A stretch of 64,000 nucleotides of DNA from an uncultured Pseudomonadota bacterium (lineage in GTDB: Bacteria; Pseudomonadota; Gammaproteobacteria; Burkholderiales; SG8-39). The stretch spans positions 62,001 through 126,000 of the forward strand of contig CAIXPL010000037.1 of the NCBI GenBank assembly GCA_903921325.1, written 5' to 3'. Position numbers and translations under genes: made by a program. This document shows, piece after piece, positions 19,244-29,259 of this stretch; positions within the stretch are counted from its first letter, which is position 1; every line of letters begins with the position of its first letter. The notes under the pieces are model-generated. The model saw nothing but the letters and a program-made list of their open reading frames with translations. It had not been told where the DNA came from and searched no databases.

Positions 19244-22027
19244 TCAACCCAGTGATCGGGTGATGATCTCCTGCAGATCGCTGGAGAGGCCTGATTGATT
19301 CTGGATTTTTGTCAGCGCCAAGCGTGCGTTGGCCTGATGGGCGGCATCAAACCGCCGCCAGCGGTCAAATGCGCGTGCCAGACGCGAGGCGACCTGCGGA
19401 TTGAGCGGATCGAGCAGCAGCACCTGCTCGGCGCAGAACTGATAGCCCGCACCGTCGGCCGCGTGAAACTGCTGGTGGTTGCCATGGCAGAACGAGGAGA
19501 TCAGCGCACGCACCTTGTTCGGATTGCGTAGATCGAAAGCAGGATGCTCGAGCAGACGCCGCACGTCGCTCAACGTACCAGGGCGGCGTGACATTGCCTG
19601 GATGCTGAACCATTTGTCGATGACCAGCGCCTCGTGCGCCCAGCGTGCATAAAATTGATCGAGCAGACCCTGGCGGTCCGGGTGGTCGGTTTGCGCAATC
19701 ATGGCGAGCGCTGCGCTGGCGTCGGTCATATTGTCTGCGTGGTTGAACTGCCCGACACACAAGTGCGCTACCTGCTCGTCCCCGGGCAGATCCATCAACA
19801 ACCCCAGCAACGCATTGCGCAGCGCGCGCCGGGCGGCCGATCGGGCGTCGGGAGAATAGGGCACGACCGGGACCAATTGTTCATGGATCTCGAGCATACG
19901 GTTGCGATGGGTCGCGGCGATCGAGCGTCGCAGCGCAAGGCGCGTCTGATGCAGACGGTCAGGATCGACCGGATCGATCTGTTCGGCCAGAGTTGCTTCG
20001 GAGGGCAAGCCAAGGGCTTCGGCGGCAAACGCGGGGTCACGCAGCGCATCATCGAGCACGCGCCCGATCGCATGCAGAAACGCCTGCTGCGCTTCGTCCA
20101 TCGCATTGGTATTCAGCAGAATCGTGCTCGCCAGTTGCTGTCCTGCCTCCCAGCGTGCAAACGCATTGACGTCGTAGGCCATGCGATGTGCAAGATCAGC
20201 TGCACTTTGGGCGTGTTCCAGAATCACCGGGGCGGAGAAGTCGCGCAGCAGGGACGCGACGGGACGCTGCGCGATGCCCGAGAACACAAAGGTCTGATCG
20301 GCCGCGGTGACTGACAGCACCCGCGTGCGCTCGACGCGTGGTGTGCCGTGACGATCCGCGGCACCGTTCGACGCATCGGCCTCGCCGAGTGCGGCTGATT
20401 CACGCGATTGACCAGGCGACTCAGGCGCATGCCCGCTTGCGTGTCCGGTCCTGCTCTGCGCTGCCGACGTTTGCTCATCGACCAGGCGCAATTCCAGATC
20501 GTTGCCCTGCGGATCCAGCAAACCGAGGGCGAGCGGAATGTGCAGTGGCGCTTTGTCATGCTTTGAATCGGCTCCTTCCCGCTGGTCATAGGCCGTGAGC
20601 GGGCTTGATTGGCGCAGCCGCAGACGATATGTTTGCGTGAGCGGATCATGGGTTTCCTCGACACTGACTCGCGGTGTTCCGGCGCGGTGATACCAGCGAG
20701 CAAACTGGGTCAGGTCCACCCCTGAGCCGTCGGCCATTGCCGCCAGAAAATCTTCGGTCGTGACGGCCTCGCCGTCATGGCGCTCGAAATACACATCCAT
20801 GCCTGCGCGAAACTTGCTGGCTCCAAGCAGGGTGTGGATCATCCGTACCACCTCGGCGCCTTTCTCATACACGGTTGCCGTGTAGAAATTGCTGATCTGC
20901 ATATAGGCATCGGGCCGTATCGGGTGTGCCATGGGGCCGGCATCCTCGGGAAATTGCGCGGCGCGCAAGGTGCGCACCTCCTGGATGCGTTGCACGGCGC
21001 GCGAGTAGTGATCGGCGCCGAATTCCTGATCTCGATAGACCGTCAGGCCTTCTTTCAGCGACAACTGAAACCAGTCGCGACAGGTCACCCGGTTACCCGT
21101 CCAGTTATGAAAATACTCATGCGCCACCACCCGGTCGATGTTCTCGAAATCCTTGTCGGTGGCGACATCGGGCCGCGCCAGAACATATTTCGTGTTGAAT
21201 ATGTTCAGACCCTTGTTCTCCATTGCGCCCATATTGAAGTCACCTACCGCCACGATCGAATAGCGGTCCAGGTCGAATTCGCGGCCGAATACCTGCTCGT
21301 CCCAGCGTGCCGCTTTCTTGAGCGCTTCCATGGCAAAGGCGCACTGATCGAGCTTGCCCGGTTCGACGTACACATACAGTTCGACCCGGCGACCGGACGC
21401 GGTCACATAGTGATCGGCAAGCACATCCAGGCGCGCGGCCACCAGAGCAAACAAATACGAGGGTTTGGGGAACGGGTCCACCCAGCGGGCCCAGTGGCGG
21501 CCGCCGGGCTCATCACCCGCGCCGTCGGCGTTGCCGTTTGACAGCAGCACCGGGTGCGTGGCGTGCGCGGCGTGCACGGTGACCCGGTAACGCGACATCA
21601 CGTCGGGTCGATCCAGCGCCCAGGTGATGCGGCGAAACCCTTCGGCTTCGCATTGGGTGAATAGGCCGTCCCTGGAGGCATACAAGCCCATCAACTGGGT
21701 ATTGGCGGCAGGATCGAGCCGGGTGCGGATCGTCAGCTCGCACGTATCGGGCAAGTCGCTGATCCTGAGCTGTGTGGCACTTATCTGCCAATGCTCGTTC
21801 GCCAGTGTTTTGCCGTTGAGCGCGATATCGATCAGTTCAAGCCCGTCGCCATCGAGGGTCAGGGCGGCCTGCGGTTGTCCCGCGACGGGATTGCGTACAA
21901 ATCGGGTGCGTGCGCTCGCGATTGTGTGATCCGGGAAGATATCGAAATCAAGATCGATCGCGGGTGCAAGCCAGGCCGGTGGCTGGTAGTCAGTCAGTCG
22001 AATGATGTGAGCTGCAGGGTCACGCAT
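19244..22027 (-). CDS. pepN: Aminopeptidase N
   Basis: A 927-residue M1 metallopeptidase that removes N-terminal residues from peptides in the cytosol. The exopeptidase motif GAMEN is at residues 267-271 and the zinc site HEYFH at 303-307, with the third ligand in LKEGLTVYRDQEF. Length exceeds E. coli PepN by about 55 residues, mainly through a hydrophilic Ser/Gly/Ala-rich insert near residues 520-565 (around 20340-20475) in the beta-sandwich domain. It lies 18 bases after the uvrA stop on the same strand, so the two may be cotranscribed. Confidence 0.96.
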   Translation of the reverse strand: MRDPAAHIIRLTDYQPPAWLAPAIDLDFDIFPDHTIASARTRFVRNPVAGQPQAALTLDGDGLELIDIALNGKTLANEHWQISATQLRISDLPDTCELTIRTRLDPAANTQLMGLYASRDGLFTQCEAEGFRRITWALDRPDVMSRYRVTVHAAHATHPVLLSNGNADGAGDEPGGRHWARWVDPFPKPSYLFALVAARLDVLADHYVTASGRRVELYVYVEPGKLDQCAFAMEALKKAARWDEQVFGREFDLDRYSIVAVGDFNMGAMENKGLNIFNTKYVLARPDVATDKDFENIDRVVAHEYFHNWTGNRVTCRDWFQLSLKEGLTVYRDQEFGADHYSRAVQRIQEVRTLRAAQFPEDAGPMAHPIRPDAYMQISNFYTATVYEKGAEVVRMIHTLLGASKFRAGMDVYFERHDGEAVTTEDFLAAMADGSGVDLTQFARWYHRAGTPRVSVEETHDPLTQTYRLRLRQSSPLTAYDQREGADSKHDKAPLHIPLALGLLDPQGNDLELRLVDEQTSAAQSRTGHASGHAPESPGQSRESAALGEADASNGAADRHGTPRVERTRVLSVTAADQTFVFSGIAQRPVASLLRDFSAPVILEHAQSAADLAHRMAYDVNAFARWEAGQQLASTILLNTNAMDEAQQAFLHAIGRVLDDALRDPAFAAEALGLPSEATLAEQIDPVDPDRLHQTRLALRRSIAATHRNRMLEIHEQLVPVVPYSPDARSAARRALRNALLGLLMDLPGDEQVAHLCVGQFNHADNMTDASAALAMIAQTDHPDRQGLLDQFYARWAHEALVIDKWFSIQAMSRRPGTLSDVRRLLEHPAFDLRNPNKVRALISSFCHGNHQQFHAADGAGYQFCAEQVLLLDPLNPQVASRLARAFDRWRRFDAAHQANARLALTKIQNQSGLSSDLQEIITRSLG

Positions 22028-22045
22028 GATGATTTCCTCGGAGAA

Positions 22046-25000
22046 CTACTCAGTATGGGCGCGCTCGCGCAAGAAACGGTCAAGAATGAGGGCCGTGTGT
22101 GAGCGGGTAATGAGGGTGCGCACCAGTTCCGGCGGCCCTTCAGCAACGACTTCACCACCGGCCGCACCGCCCTCCGGGCCCAGATCAATGACCCAGTCAG
22201 CGCTTGCGATTACATCCAGGTCGTGCTCGACCACAACCACCGTGTTGCCAGCGTCCACCAGCCGATTCAAAACCCGGATCAGCTTTTCCACATCGGCCAT
22301 GTGCAGCCCCACCGTGGGTTCGTCGAGGATATAGACCGTATTGCTGGCAAGGGTTGCGCGGGCTGATCGTGGTCCGGGTTCGATGGCATCGGTGCGTACC
22401 TTTGATAACTCGGTCACCAGCTTGATGCGCTGTGCTTCGCCGCCAGAGAGGGTCGGGCTGCTTTGGCCCAGGGTGAGATAAGCGAGCCCGACATCACGCA
22501 TCAAGGTGAGGGCATGGTGGATGGCACGGTGCGCTGAAAAGAACGGAATCGCCTCCTCAACGCTCATCGCGAGCACATCGCCAATCGATTTCTCACGCCA
22601 GCGTACCGCAAGGGTTTCACGGTTGAAGCGCGCACCATGGCAGGCATCGCAATGCACGCGCACATCGGGCAGAAAATTCATCTCGACGGTCTTCATGCCC
22701 TGGCCCTCGCATTCAGGGCAGCGGCCATCGCCGGTGTTGAATGAGAAGCGCGCCGCGCTGTAGCCGCGCATGCGCGCCTCGGTGGTATCGGCAAACAGCC
22801 GCCGGATGGCATCCCAGAATCCGACATAGGTGGCCGGGCACGAACGCGGTGTCTTGCCGATCGGGGTCTGATCGACCTCGAGCACGCGGGCCATCTGTTC
22901 GTGGCCTTCCAGCGCACCGAGTCCGTGTGCCGGGCGATCGCGCGGATCGACCAGAAACGCTTTCAGCCCGGCGAGCAGTACGTCGCGTGCAAGGGTCGAT
23001 TTTCCTGATCCCGACACCCCAGTCACCGCCACCAGCCGACCCAGTGGTATGCGTGCGCTGATCGATTTCAAATTGTGCAGCGATGCATCGCGAATGCGGA
23101 TCGAACGAGTGGTCGGTTCGACATTGCGGCGCGGCGCCAGCGGGTGGCGCAAGGGCGAGCGCAGGTAGCGCCCTGTAATTGACGCGGGCTGCAGTTGCAA
23201 TTCGGCTGCTGTGCCGGTGGCAATCACCTGTCCGCCTTGCGACCCTGCACCGGGCCCCAGATCGATGACATGATCGGCGCGCCGTATCGTTTCCTCATCA
23301 TGTTCGACCACCAGCAAGGTGTTGCCACGCGCCTGCAGCCGGGCCAGGGTGGTGAGCAGGGCCTGGGTGTCACGCGGATGCAAGCCGATGGTCGGCTCAT
23401 CGAGGACATAGCAAACCCCCCGCAGATTGGACCCGAGCTGCGCGGCAAGGCGGATGCGTTGCGCTTCGCCGCCAGACAAGGTGGGTGCGGCCCGATCCAG
23501 AGCGAGATAGCCCAGGCCGACGTCATTCAAGAAACTCAGGCGCGAGCCGATCTCGATCATCAGATCGCGCGCAATGTCAGCCTCGCGGCCGGCGAGCGAC
23601 CAGTGCGCAAGTGACTCGACAAGATCGCTCACCGGTTGCGCGGTGAGCGCACCGATCGAAAGTCCGCGAAAGCGTACATGGCGTGCGGTCGCGTTCAGGC
23701 GCTCGCCCTGGCAGTCAGGGCAGGGTTCGGGCGGACCATCGCGTTCATCGGCCCAGGTGGATTCCTCGCCACTGGCTTCGGCGTCAAAGCCGGGCAGGCG
23801 CAGGCCGGTGCCAAAGCAGCTTGTGCACCAGCCGTGCCGCGAATTGAACGAGAACAGCCGTGGGTCCAATTCCGGGTAGCCCGTGCCACAGTGCGGGCAG
23901 GCGCGGCGAGTTGAGAATGTCGCCGAATGCAGTTCGGCACTTGTGCCGCGCAGATCGCCCTTGTCGATCGCCTCGCGCAGGCGTTCAAGCGGGTTCAGTA
24001 TGTGCAGCACGCCCTTGCCAAGATCGAGTGCGGATTGCAGCGCGGCACGCAACTGCAGCTCAGACTCAGGTGTAACGATCAAATCAGCGACAGGCAATTC
24101 GATGCTGTGCTCGCGAAATCGATCCAGTCGCGGCCAGCGCGCCGTGGTCAGGAATTCACCATCTGCCCGCAGGTGGGTGTGGCCACGCGCCGCCGCCCAT
24201 TTGGCGAGCTCCGGATAGATGCCTTTGCGGTGGGTGACCAGTGGCGCGAGGATGCCAATATGTTGCCCGCGGTAATCACGCTGGATGCGCGCCGCGATCA
24301 TCTCGAAGCTTTGCGGTTCGATCCGTGTACCGTCGAGCGGGCAATACTGCACGCCGAGCTTCACGTAGAGCAGGCGCAGAAAATGATAAATCTCGGTGAG
24401 CGTGGCCACCGTGCTTTTGCGCCCGCCGCGGCTGGTGCGCTGCTCGATCGCCACCGTCGGCGGGATGCCGAACACGGCATCGGCGTCAGCACGCGCGGCC
24501 GGCTGGACGAACTGCCGCGCGTAGGCGTTGAGTGATTCCAGATAGCGGCGTTGACCTTCACCGAAGATCAGATCGAATGCCAGTGTCGATTTGCCGGACC
24601 CCGAGACCCCGGTAAGCACGGTGAATTGGTGGTGCGGAATTTGCACACTGATGTTCTTGAGATTGTTCTCGCGTGCGCGCACAACTTCAATGAACTGACG
24701 CGGCCGCGGCACAGGCACTGGAGTGGCGAGCGCAGCAGTGGAAGCGGGCACATGACTGGCAGTGCGATTAACTGTGGAACCCGCAGTGAAAGCAGCAGTG
24801 GCTACAGCAGTGGAAGGAGCCGCGAAGCCCGTAGCCGAGCCCGTAGCCGAGCCCGTAGCCGAGCCCGAACCGGACTCGATGCTCGGCAGCCCTGCTGCAG
24901 CATAGTCACGCAAGGCCAGTTGGTGCTCGATGAGTGAGCGTCCGGTGGCAGACACCGGGCAGGCCATGATCGTCGCGGGCGTGCCGCACACCACCAGCTC

Positions 25001-27844
25001 GCCGCCTGCTTCACCGCCTTCGGGCCCCAGTTCGATGATCCAGTCGGCCGCTGCAATCACATCCAGATTGTGCTCGATCACGACCAGGCTATGTCCGGCA
25101 TCGAGCAGTTGATCGAAGGCCCCCAGCAGCTTCGCCACATCATCAAAATGCAGTCCGGTGGTGGGTTCATCGAACAGGAACAGCTTGCCCCGCGTGTGGC
25201 CGCTGGCCACGGCACCCGACCGCGCTTTTGCGCTGCTGCCCAATTCGGCCAGGTAACCAGCGAGCTTGAGGCGTTGTGCTTCACCGCCTGACAAGGTCGG
25301 CACCGGCTGACCCAACCGCAAGTAGTCGAGCCCGACCTGCACGAGGGGTCGCAGCCGCGCAAGCACTTCATGATCACCCTCGAACCACGCGATCGCCTGC
25401 TCGACGGTGAGATCCAGCACATCGGCAATCGAGAGCATGCGCTGATCACCCCGTTTGAGCGTGATCTCGAGCACTTCGGGCCGGTAGCGCCGACCGTCGC
25501 AATCCGGACAACGCAAATAAACGTCGGACAGAAACTGCATTTCCACATGTTCAAAGCCATTGCCGCCACAACCCGGGCAGCGCCCGTTGCCACTGTTGAA
25601 ACTGAACATGCCGGGGCTGTAGTTGCGCGAGCGTGCGAGCGCGCTCGCGGCAAATCGGTTGCGAATGGCATCGAATGCGCCCACATAGCTGGCCGGATTG
25701 GAACGGGTGGTGCGTCCGATCGGCGCCTGATCGATCATGATCGCTTCATCGATCAACTCGTCGCCTGCGATGACCTGATGGGCGCCGGCGTGGTCGGCAG
25801 GCTTGCCATTTTTCTTGCGCAAGCCAAGATAGAGCGTGTCCTCGATCAGGGTCGATTTTCCTGAACCCGATACCCCGGTAACACAGGTGAGTGTCCCCAG
25901 CGGCAACTCGAGGTCAATGTGTTTGAGGTTATTGGCGTGGGCGTCGATGAGGCGTAATTGGGGGGCCTGATCGCACGCGCGCCGCGCCCGTTGGCTGACG
26001 ACCCGGCGGCCCGACAAGTAGTCGGCCGTGAGCGAGTCACGGCTCGATGACAGCTGAGCGGAGGGGCCGAAATACACAATCTGACCGCCACGCTCGCCAG
26101 GGCCTGGGCCAATATCCAGAATCCGATCAGCGGCGAGCATGATTTGCGGATCGTGCTCGACCACGACCAGCGTATTACCCGCATCGCGCAGGCGCTGCAT
26201 CACCTGAATGACCCGTCCCATGTCGCGCGGGTGCAGTCCGATGGAAGGCTCGTCGAGCACAAACAGGGTATTGACGAGCGAGGTGCCCAGGGCACTGGTG
26301 AGATTGATCCGCTGGACTTCGCCCCCTGACAGGGTGCGCGACTGCCGGTCCAGCGTCAGGTAGGACAGCCCGACGGTGTTCAGATACGTGAGGCGGCTGT
26401 GGATTTCGGTGACGATCAGGGCACTGGCCTCATCGAGCGCATCCCGTGCGTGCCATTGCTCGACCCAATCACAGACCCGTTTGACCGGCAACATCATGAG
26501 ATCGTGCATCGACCAGCCGGGCAGCGTGGCGAGCGCCTGATCGCTCCAGGTCACCCCGCTCGGGCGAAATGGCGCGGCTTGTGTCGCCTCGCGCGGTACG
26601 GCACCACCAATACGCCAGAGCAATGAATCGGGTTTGAGGCGAGCCCCCTGACAGGCGGTGCAGGTACTGTAGGCGCGATACTTCGACAGCAGCACCCGGA
26701 TATGCATCTTGTAGGCTTTGGTCTCGAGCCAGGCAAAGAAGCGTGCAACGCCATACCACTTGCCATCGCGCCAGCGGCCTTCACCCTCGAGTACCCAGGA
26801 GCGCTCGTCCGCACCGAGCTCACGCCAGGGCACATCCAGCCGGATGCCGCGTTTGCGAGCCATGGTTTCCATGTCGCTCTGGCACTCGCTATAGCTTGGG
26901 GTCTGCCACGGACGCACCGCACCGGCACGCAGCGACTTTGATTCGTCAGGTATGACCAGGCCGTAATCCACGCCGATGATGCGGCCAAATCCGCGGCAGG
27001 CGTCGCAGGCACCCAGCGGAGAATTGAAGGAAAAATGCGAAGGTACTGGCTCCCGGTAGTCGATATCACAGTCAGCGCAGTGCAGCTGGGCCGAATAGCG
27101 CCATGGCGCCGCGGGCACGGAGTCTGCCTGCGTGGCCGCAACTTCGCCCTCGGGGTAGACGCTGATGCGGCCTTGACCCAAGCGCAGCGCGGTTTCGATC
27201 GCCTCGTTCAGACGGCTTGATTCGTCGGCCGCGATGCGCACGCGGTCCTGCACGATCTCGACCTGCCCGCGACGCCGGGCATGCACCCGGGTGTAGCCCT
27301 GCTGCGCGAGTGAGTGCAGTACTTCTTCTTCGCTGAAATTCTTCGGAATCGTGACCGCGAAGGTGATGGTGAGGCGGGGGTCGTCGAATCGGGTGGCGCG
27401 CTCGCGCACCGACTCACTGATCGACTGCGCGGTATCGCGTCGCACCGGGCGTGCGCAGACCCGGCAGTACAGCGTGCCCGCACGGGCAAATAGCAGCTTG
27501 AAGTGATCCGCCAGCTCAGTCATCGTGCCCACGGTTGAGCGCGAGGTGCGCACCGGGTTGGTCTGGTCGATGGCGATGGCGGGCGGAATGCCATCGATGC
27601 GGTCCACCTGGGGCTTGTCCATGCGGTCCAGAAACTGGCGCGCGTAGGGCGAAAAGGTCTCCACATAGCGCCGCTGGCCCTCGGCATACAGGGTGTCGAA
27701 TACCAGCGACGATTTGCCCGAGCCGGATACCCCGGTGACCACCAGCAATTCGCCGGTTGGAATATCCAGATCCAAGCCTTTCAGATTGTGCTGCCGCGCT
27801 CCGCGGATACGGATGGCGTCGCGCAGATAGCTGTCGTCGGACAT
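22046..27844 (-). CDS. uvrA: Double-length UvrA (two fused excinuclease ABC subunit A copies)
   Basis: 1932 residues, about twice normal UvrA, made of two complete UvrA units head to tail. Each unit has two ABC ATPase halves, so there are four Walker A loops (GVSGSGKS), four LSGGE signatures and four DEP[ST][IVT]GLH Walker B segments. Both paired zinc-finger regions are present in each unit (CADC/CDAC and CPGC/CPDC; CPHC/CTSC and CPEC/CDAC). In the second unit an early CxxC pair is reduced to YCPLDG. A Ser/Ala/Thr/Gly/Pro-rich linker of about 65 residues joins the units and contains three DNA repeats. UvrA finds bulky DNA lesions and loads UvrB; a fused pair would replace the usual homodimer. 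I start at MSDDSYLRD, where homology begins, rather than at 28135. It is divergent from dinB, another repair gene. Confidence 0.95.
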   Translation of the reverse strand: MSDDSYLRDAIRIRGARQHNLKGLDLDIPTGELLVVTGVSGSGKSSLVFDTLYAEGQRRYVETFSPYARQFLDRMDKPQVDRIDGIPPAIAIDQTNPVRTSRSTVGTMTELADHFKLLFARAGTLYCRVCARPVRRDTAQSISESVRERATRFDDPRLTITFAVTIPKNFSEEEVLHSLAQQGYTRVHARRRGQVEIVQDRVRIAADESSRLNEAIETALRLGQGRISVYPEGEVAATQADSVPAAPWRYSAQLHCADCDIDYREPVPSHFSFNSPLGACDACRGFGRIIGVDYGLVIPDESKSLRAGAVRPWQTPSYSECQSDMETMARKRGIRLDVPWRELGADERSWVLEGEGRWRDGKWYGVARFFAWLETKAYKMHIRVLLSKYRAYSTCTACQGARLKPDSLLWRIGGAVPREATQAAPFRPSGVTWSDQALATLPGWSMHDLMMLPVKRVCDWVEQWHARDALDEASALIVTEIHSRLTYLNTVGLSYLTLDRQSRTLSGGEVQRINLTSALGTSLVNTLFVLDEPSIGLHPRDMGRVIQVMQRLRDAGNTLVVVEHDPQIMLAADRILDIGPGPGERGGQIVYFGPSAQLSSSRDSLTADYLSGRRVVSQRARRACDQAPQLRLIDAHANNLKHIDLELPLGTLTCVTGVSGSGKSTLIEDTLYLGLRKKNGKPADHAGAHQVIAGDELIDEAIMIDQAPIGRTTRSNPASYVGAFDAIRNRFAASALARSRNYSPGMFSFNSGNGRCPGCGGNGFEHVEMQFLSDVYLRCPDCDGRRYRPEVLEITLKRGDQRMLSIADVLDLTVEQAIAWFEGDHEVLARLRPLVQVGLDYLRLGQPVPTLSGGEAQRLKLAGYLAELGSSAKARSGAVASGHTRGKLFLFDEPTTGLHFDDVAKLLGAFDQLLDAGHSLVVIEHNLDVIAAADWIIELGPEGGEAGGELVVCGTPATIMACPVSATGRSLIEHQLALRDYAAAGLPSIESGSGSATGSATGSATGFAAPSTAVATAAFTAGSTVNRTASHVPASTAALATPVPVPRPRQFIEVVRARENNLKNISVQIPHHQFTVLTGVSGSGKSTLAFDLIFGEGQRRYLESLNAYARQFVQPAARADADAVFGIPPTVAIEQRTSRGGRKSTVATLTEIYHFLRLLYVKLGVQYCPLDGTRIEPQSFEMIAARIQRDYRGQHIGILAPLVTHRKGIYPELAKWAAARGHTHLRADGEFLTTARWPRLDRFREHSIELPVADLIVTPESELQLRAALQSALDLGKGVLHILNPLERLREAIDKGDLRGTSAELHSATFSTRRACPHCGTGYPELDPRLFSFNSRHGWCTSCFGTGLRLPGFDAEASGEESTWADERDGPPEPCPDCQGERLNATARHVRFRGLSIGALTAQPVSDLVESLAHWSLAGREADIARDLMIEIGSRLSFLNDVGLGYLALDRAAPTLSGGEAQRIRLAAQLGSNLRGVCYVLDEPTIGLHPRDTQALLTTLARLQARGNTLLVVEHDEETIRRADHVIDLGPGAGSQGGQVIATGTAAELQLQPASITGRYLRSPLRHPLAPRRNVEPTTRSIRIRDASLHNLKSISARIPLGRLVAVTGVSGSGKSTLARDVLLAGLKAFLVDPRDRPAHGLGALEGHEQMARVLEVDQTPIGKTPRSCPATYVGFWDAIRRLFADTTEARMRGYSAARFSFNTGDGRCPECEGQGMKTVEMNFLPDVRVHCDACHGARFNRETLAVRWREKSIGDVLAMSVEEAIPFFSAHRAIHHALTLMRDVGLAYLTLGQSSPTLSGGEAQRIKLVTELSKVRTDAIEPGPRSARATLASNTVYILDEPTVGLHMADVEKLIRVLNRLVDAGNTVVVVEHDLDVIASADWVIDLGPEGGAAGGEVVAEGPPELVRTLITRSHTALILDRFLRERAHTE
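24828..24863. repeat. Three perfect 12-bp repeats in the uvrA linker
   Basis: The unit CCCGTAGCCGAG occurs three times without change and encodes repeated Gly-Ser-Ala-Thr on the minus strand. Copy-number change would shorten or lengthen the linker by four residues while keeping frame. Confidence 0.9.
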
Positions 27845-28048
27845 AGGTTCAAGGGATCGATGGTGATGGGGTCGGAAAAGGGCCTGCTCGGCGGGCCGCA
27901 GATGAGGTAGCAATGCTTGCAGAAAGCGGGGTCGCACGGCTGGCGCCGAGGCAGACCAGGCGCACGACGCTTCCGTTGCGAAGGTGGATGGCCAGGCATG
28001 ATGGCCGACACGCCGATGCTTCGGTCGATCGAAGGTTATTCTATCGGA

Positions 28049-29158
28049 ATGAGCAGTCTGCCCCGTCCCCGTCGAATCCTGCATCTGGATATGGATGCAT
28101 TTTTCGCCTCGGTCGAACTGTTGCGCCGTCCTCAACTGCGCGGCCAGCCGGTGGTCATTGGCGGCCGCGTCGATCCGCGCGAGGATCCGCGCACCCGCGG
28201 GGTGGTGTCAACGGCCACCTATGAGGCGCGCGCCTTTGGCGTTCGATCGGGCATGTCATTGCGCGAGGCGCTGCGGCGCTGCCCGCATGTGCATTTTCTG
28301 CCGGTGGATTTTTCCGCCTACACCCCGGTGTCGGCGCAATTCAAGCAGATCATGCGGGATTACTCCCCGTTGCTCGAGGATCGCGGCATCGACGAGGCAT
28401 ATCTCGACATCACCTCGCACCCGCTGCCTTCACTCGCGTTGGCGCGTGCCTTGAAGCAGGCGATTCTTGATCGCACCGGACTCACCTGTTCGATTGGCAT
28501 CGCACCGAACAAGCTGCTTGCCAAGATCAGCTCGGAACTGGACAAACCTGATGGCATTACGCTGCTCGATGCGGGCGATGTGCCCCTGCGGATCTGGCCC
28601 ATGCCGGTGCGTACGCTGCCCGGTGTCGGACCGAAGACCGATCAGGTGCTGCGCGCGCATGCGATCAGCACGGTCGCTGATCTGGCCGCCGTGCCATTGG
28701 GGCAGCTGAGCGCAATGCTGGGGACGGCGCACGCGGCCTGGCTGCATGCTGCCGCGCACGGCGAGGACGATCGACCGCTCGCCACCGCGCGCGAACCGCG
28801 ATCGCGTAGCACAGAGCGAACGTTTGCGGAAGATGTCAGCGAAAAGCGCGAAGTGGCCCGCAGGCTGGGTGTGCTATGTGTCGATCTGGCCGCTGAGCTG
28901 ACTGCCGAAGGTCTGGTTGGACGCACCGTCGGCATCAAATTGCGCTTTTCAAACTTCGTCACCCAGACGCGGGACATGACGTTTTCCGGCTGGACGGCCG
29001 ACCCTCGGGCGCTACGCCGCGCGGCATTTGATTGTCTGCAGCGGATTGACATGAACCGATCGGTGCGACTGGTCGGTGTACGGGTCAGCGATTTACGCCG
29101 ATCGAGTGCTAGTGACTCTGGCGAGGACATCCATCCCGGCCTTGATTTCGGGCCGTAG
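28049..29158 (+). CDS. dinB: DNA polymerase IV (Y-family translesion polymerase)
   Basis: About 369 residues. The catalytic core is complete: ILHLDMDAFFASVE carries the first metal-binding Asp, STATYEARAFGVRSGM is the nucleotide-binding turn, and RGIDEAYLDIT carries the second Asp-Glu pair. SIGIAPNKLLAKISSELDKPDG and the helix-hairpin-helix LPGVGPKT follow, then the little-finger domain. It copies past damaged bases with low fidelity. The frame opens at 27917, but homology starts at MSSLPRP, and the upstream part would overlap the uvrA 5' region. I found no CTGT-N8-ACAG LexA box in the shared intergenic region. Confidence 0.95.
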   Translation: MSSLPRPRRILHLDMDAFFASVELLRRPQLRGQPVVIGGRVDPREDPRTRGVVSTATYEARAFGVRSGMSLREALRRCPHVHFLPVDFSAYTPVSAQFKQIMRDYSPLLEDRGIDEAYLDITSHPLPSLALARALKQAILDRTGLTCSIGIAPNKLLAKISSELDKPDGITLLDAGDVPLRIWPMPVRTLPGVGPKTDQVLRAHAISTVADLAAVPLGQLSAMLGTAHAAWLHAAAHGEDDRPLATAREPRSRSTERTFAEDVSEKREVARRLGVLCVDLAAELTAEGLVGRTVGIKLRFSNFVTQTRDMTFSGWTADPRALRRAAFDCLQRIDMNRSVRLVGVRVSDLRRSSASDSGEDIHPGLDFGP

Positions 29159-29188
29159 ATGCCCCGGTCTGATCGGATTCTCCGGATT

Positions 29189-29216
29189 GGATTGATCGGG
29201 TCGGATTGATCGGGTC
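29189..29216. repeat. Tandem 14-bp repeat between dinB and glnS
   Basis: GGATTGATCGGGTC occurs twice in a row in the space between the convergent dinB and glnS genes; a third, partial copy precedes it. No open frame uses it. Confidence 0.85.
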
Positions 29217-29259
29217 AAGGGCACTCAGCCGACGTGAATCGGCCGATGGCAGATGTGCC

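Noticed and set aside
27845-28048. SOS (LexA) control of uvrA and dinB
   Set aside because: I looked for CTGT-N8-ACAG in the shared upstream region and found none; another LexA-type motif cannot be excluded.
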